Below are positions 63,869-64,000 of a DNA stretch of 64,000 bases, in pieces (positions within the stretch are counted from its first letter, which is position 1; each line of letters begins with the position of its first letter). Made by a program: the position numbers and the translations under genes. The DNA comes from Flavobacterium sp. CF108 (GTDB taxonomy: Bacteria > Bacteroidota > Bacteroidia > Flavobacteriales > Flavobacteriaceae): assembly GCF_900129795.1 (NCBI RefSeq), contig NZ_FQWW01000003.1, positions 248,001 through 312,000 of the forward strand, written 5' to 3'. The notes beneath the pieces are model-generated. The model saw nothing but the letters and a program-made list of their open reading frames with translations, did no database searches and was not told the origin of the DNA.

Positions 63869-64000
63869 TTATTCTTCGTCTTTAAAATTAAAAGGATAAT
63901 CCCCAAAAATTGGAGCTAATTTACGAACAGCATAAGTGTTTCTTGTCATTTTGTTAGACAACGCAATTATGGTAACATGCTCTTTTATTAAAGTAATGTA
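63869..64000 (-). CDS. C-terminal end of a gene running past the window, maybe an IS110/IS1111-type transposase
   Basis: The 43 visible codons end ...FGDYPFNFKDEE. The motif IIALSNKMTRNTYAV resembles the ALANKxAR-x-x-WA block near the C-terminus of IS110/IS1111 transposases. The 5' part is outside the window. A chromosomal gene is not excluded. Confidence 0.45.
   Translation of the reverse strand, partial: YITLIKEHVTIIALSNKMTRNTYAVRKLAPIFGDYPFNFKDEE

Overview
The window looks like a Flavobacterium-type (Bacteroidota) chromosome. It is AT-rich, start codons follow A-rich leaders, several promoters fit the TTG/TAnnTTTG pattern of this phylum, lipoproteins with Cys lipoboxes and Bacteroidota-style TPR sensor kinases occur, and the tmRNA tag reads GENNYALAA. 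No rRNA, tRNA or CRISPR array was found. The only RNA gene recognised is tmRNA (ssrA) near the right end.

Layout. 0-9 kb: metabolic and regulatory genes (S66 peptidase, DJ-1-like protein, an NTF2-like lipoprotein with an AraC regulator, a DeoR regulator divergent from a 5'-nucleotidase, a small-ORF/GNAT toxin-antitoxin-like pair, a GH1 beta-glucosidase). 9.0-12.3 kb: a compact operon of two small KTSC-type proteins, an OLD-family ATPase/Toprim nuclease and a PD-(D/E)xK protein, probably anti-phage. 13.5-22.4 kb: signalling (TPR kinase plus regulator with a small lipoprotein, a frameshifted multi-PAS kinase, a single-domain receiver). 22.9-24.4 kb: processive GT2 glycosyltransferase behind a near-perfect sigma-54 promoter. 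24.4-29.1 kb: SDR/AraC genes, Nudix, and a TetR/MFS pair with palindromic operators. 29.2-36.4 kb: a CecR/YbhGFSR-like efflux operon (TetR, TolC, HlyD, two ABC ATPases, two permeases) invaded by palindromic repeats. 36.7-40.1 kb: MocR-type regulator divergent from a TonB receptor. 40.4-44.1 kb: gnd-zwf-pgl, the oxidative pentose phosphate operon. 44.4-53.3 kb: a second NTF2-like/AraC pair, a triple-GAF sigma-54 activator, and its likely target operon (NAD(P)-binding protein, pirin, small protein, bestrophin), then an EEP-family nuclease.

53.45-63.25 kb is an accessory region ending at ssrA. It holds an HxlR regulator with two small enzymes, two tmRNA-3'-end-like scars placed behind terminators, and a minus-strand operon of overlapping genes. 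These encode a Cap4/DUF4297-like nuclease effector, an ABC-3C middle component, an SMC-like ABC ATPase and a restriction-endonuclease/nSTAND NTPase. This is best read as an ABC-three-component conflict system coupled to a STAND sensor. Two of its four genes carry frameshifts (one in an A8 run), and the multi-PAS kinase has one in an A4 run, so the reader should consider decay, slippage or assembly error.

The strongest candidates for something new are the ABC-3C/nSTAND operon and the KTSC-KTSC-OLD-PD-(D/E)xK operon. On the regulatory side they are the paired dyad enhancer sites after the sigma-54 activator and a 15-bp element shared by two distant hairpin loci. Functional statements are inferences from motifs; no database search was run.
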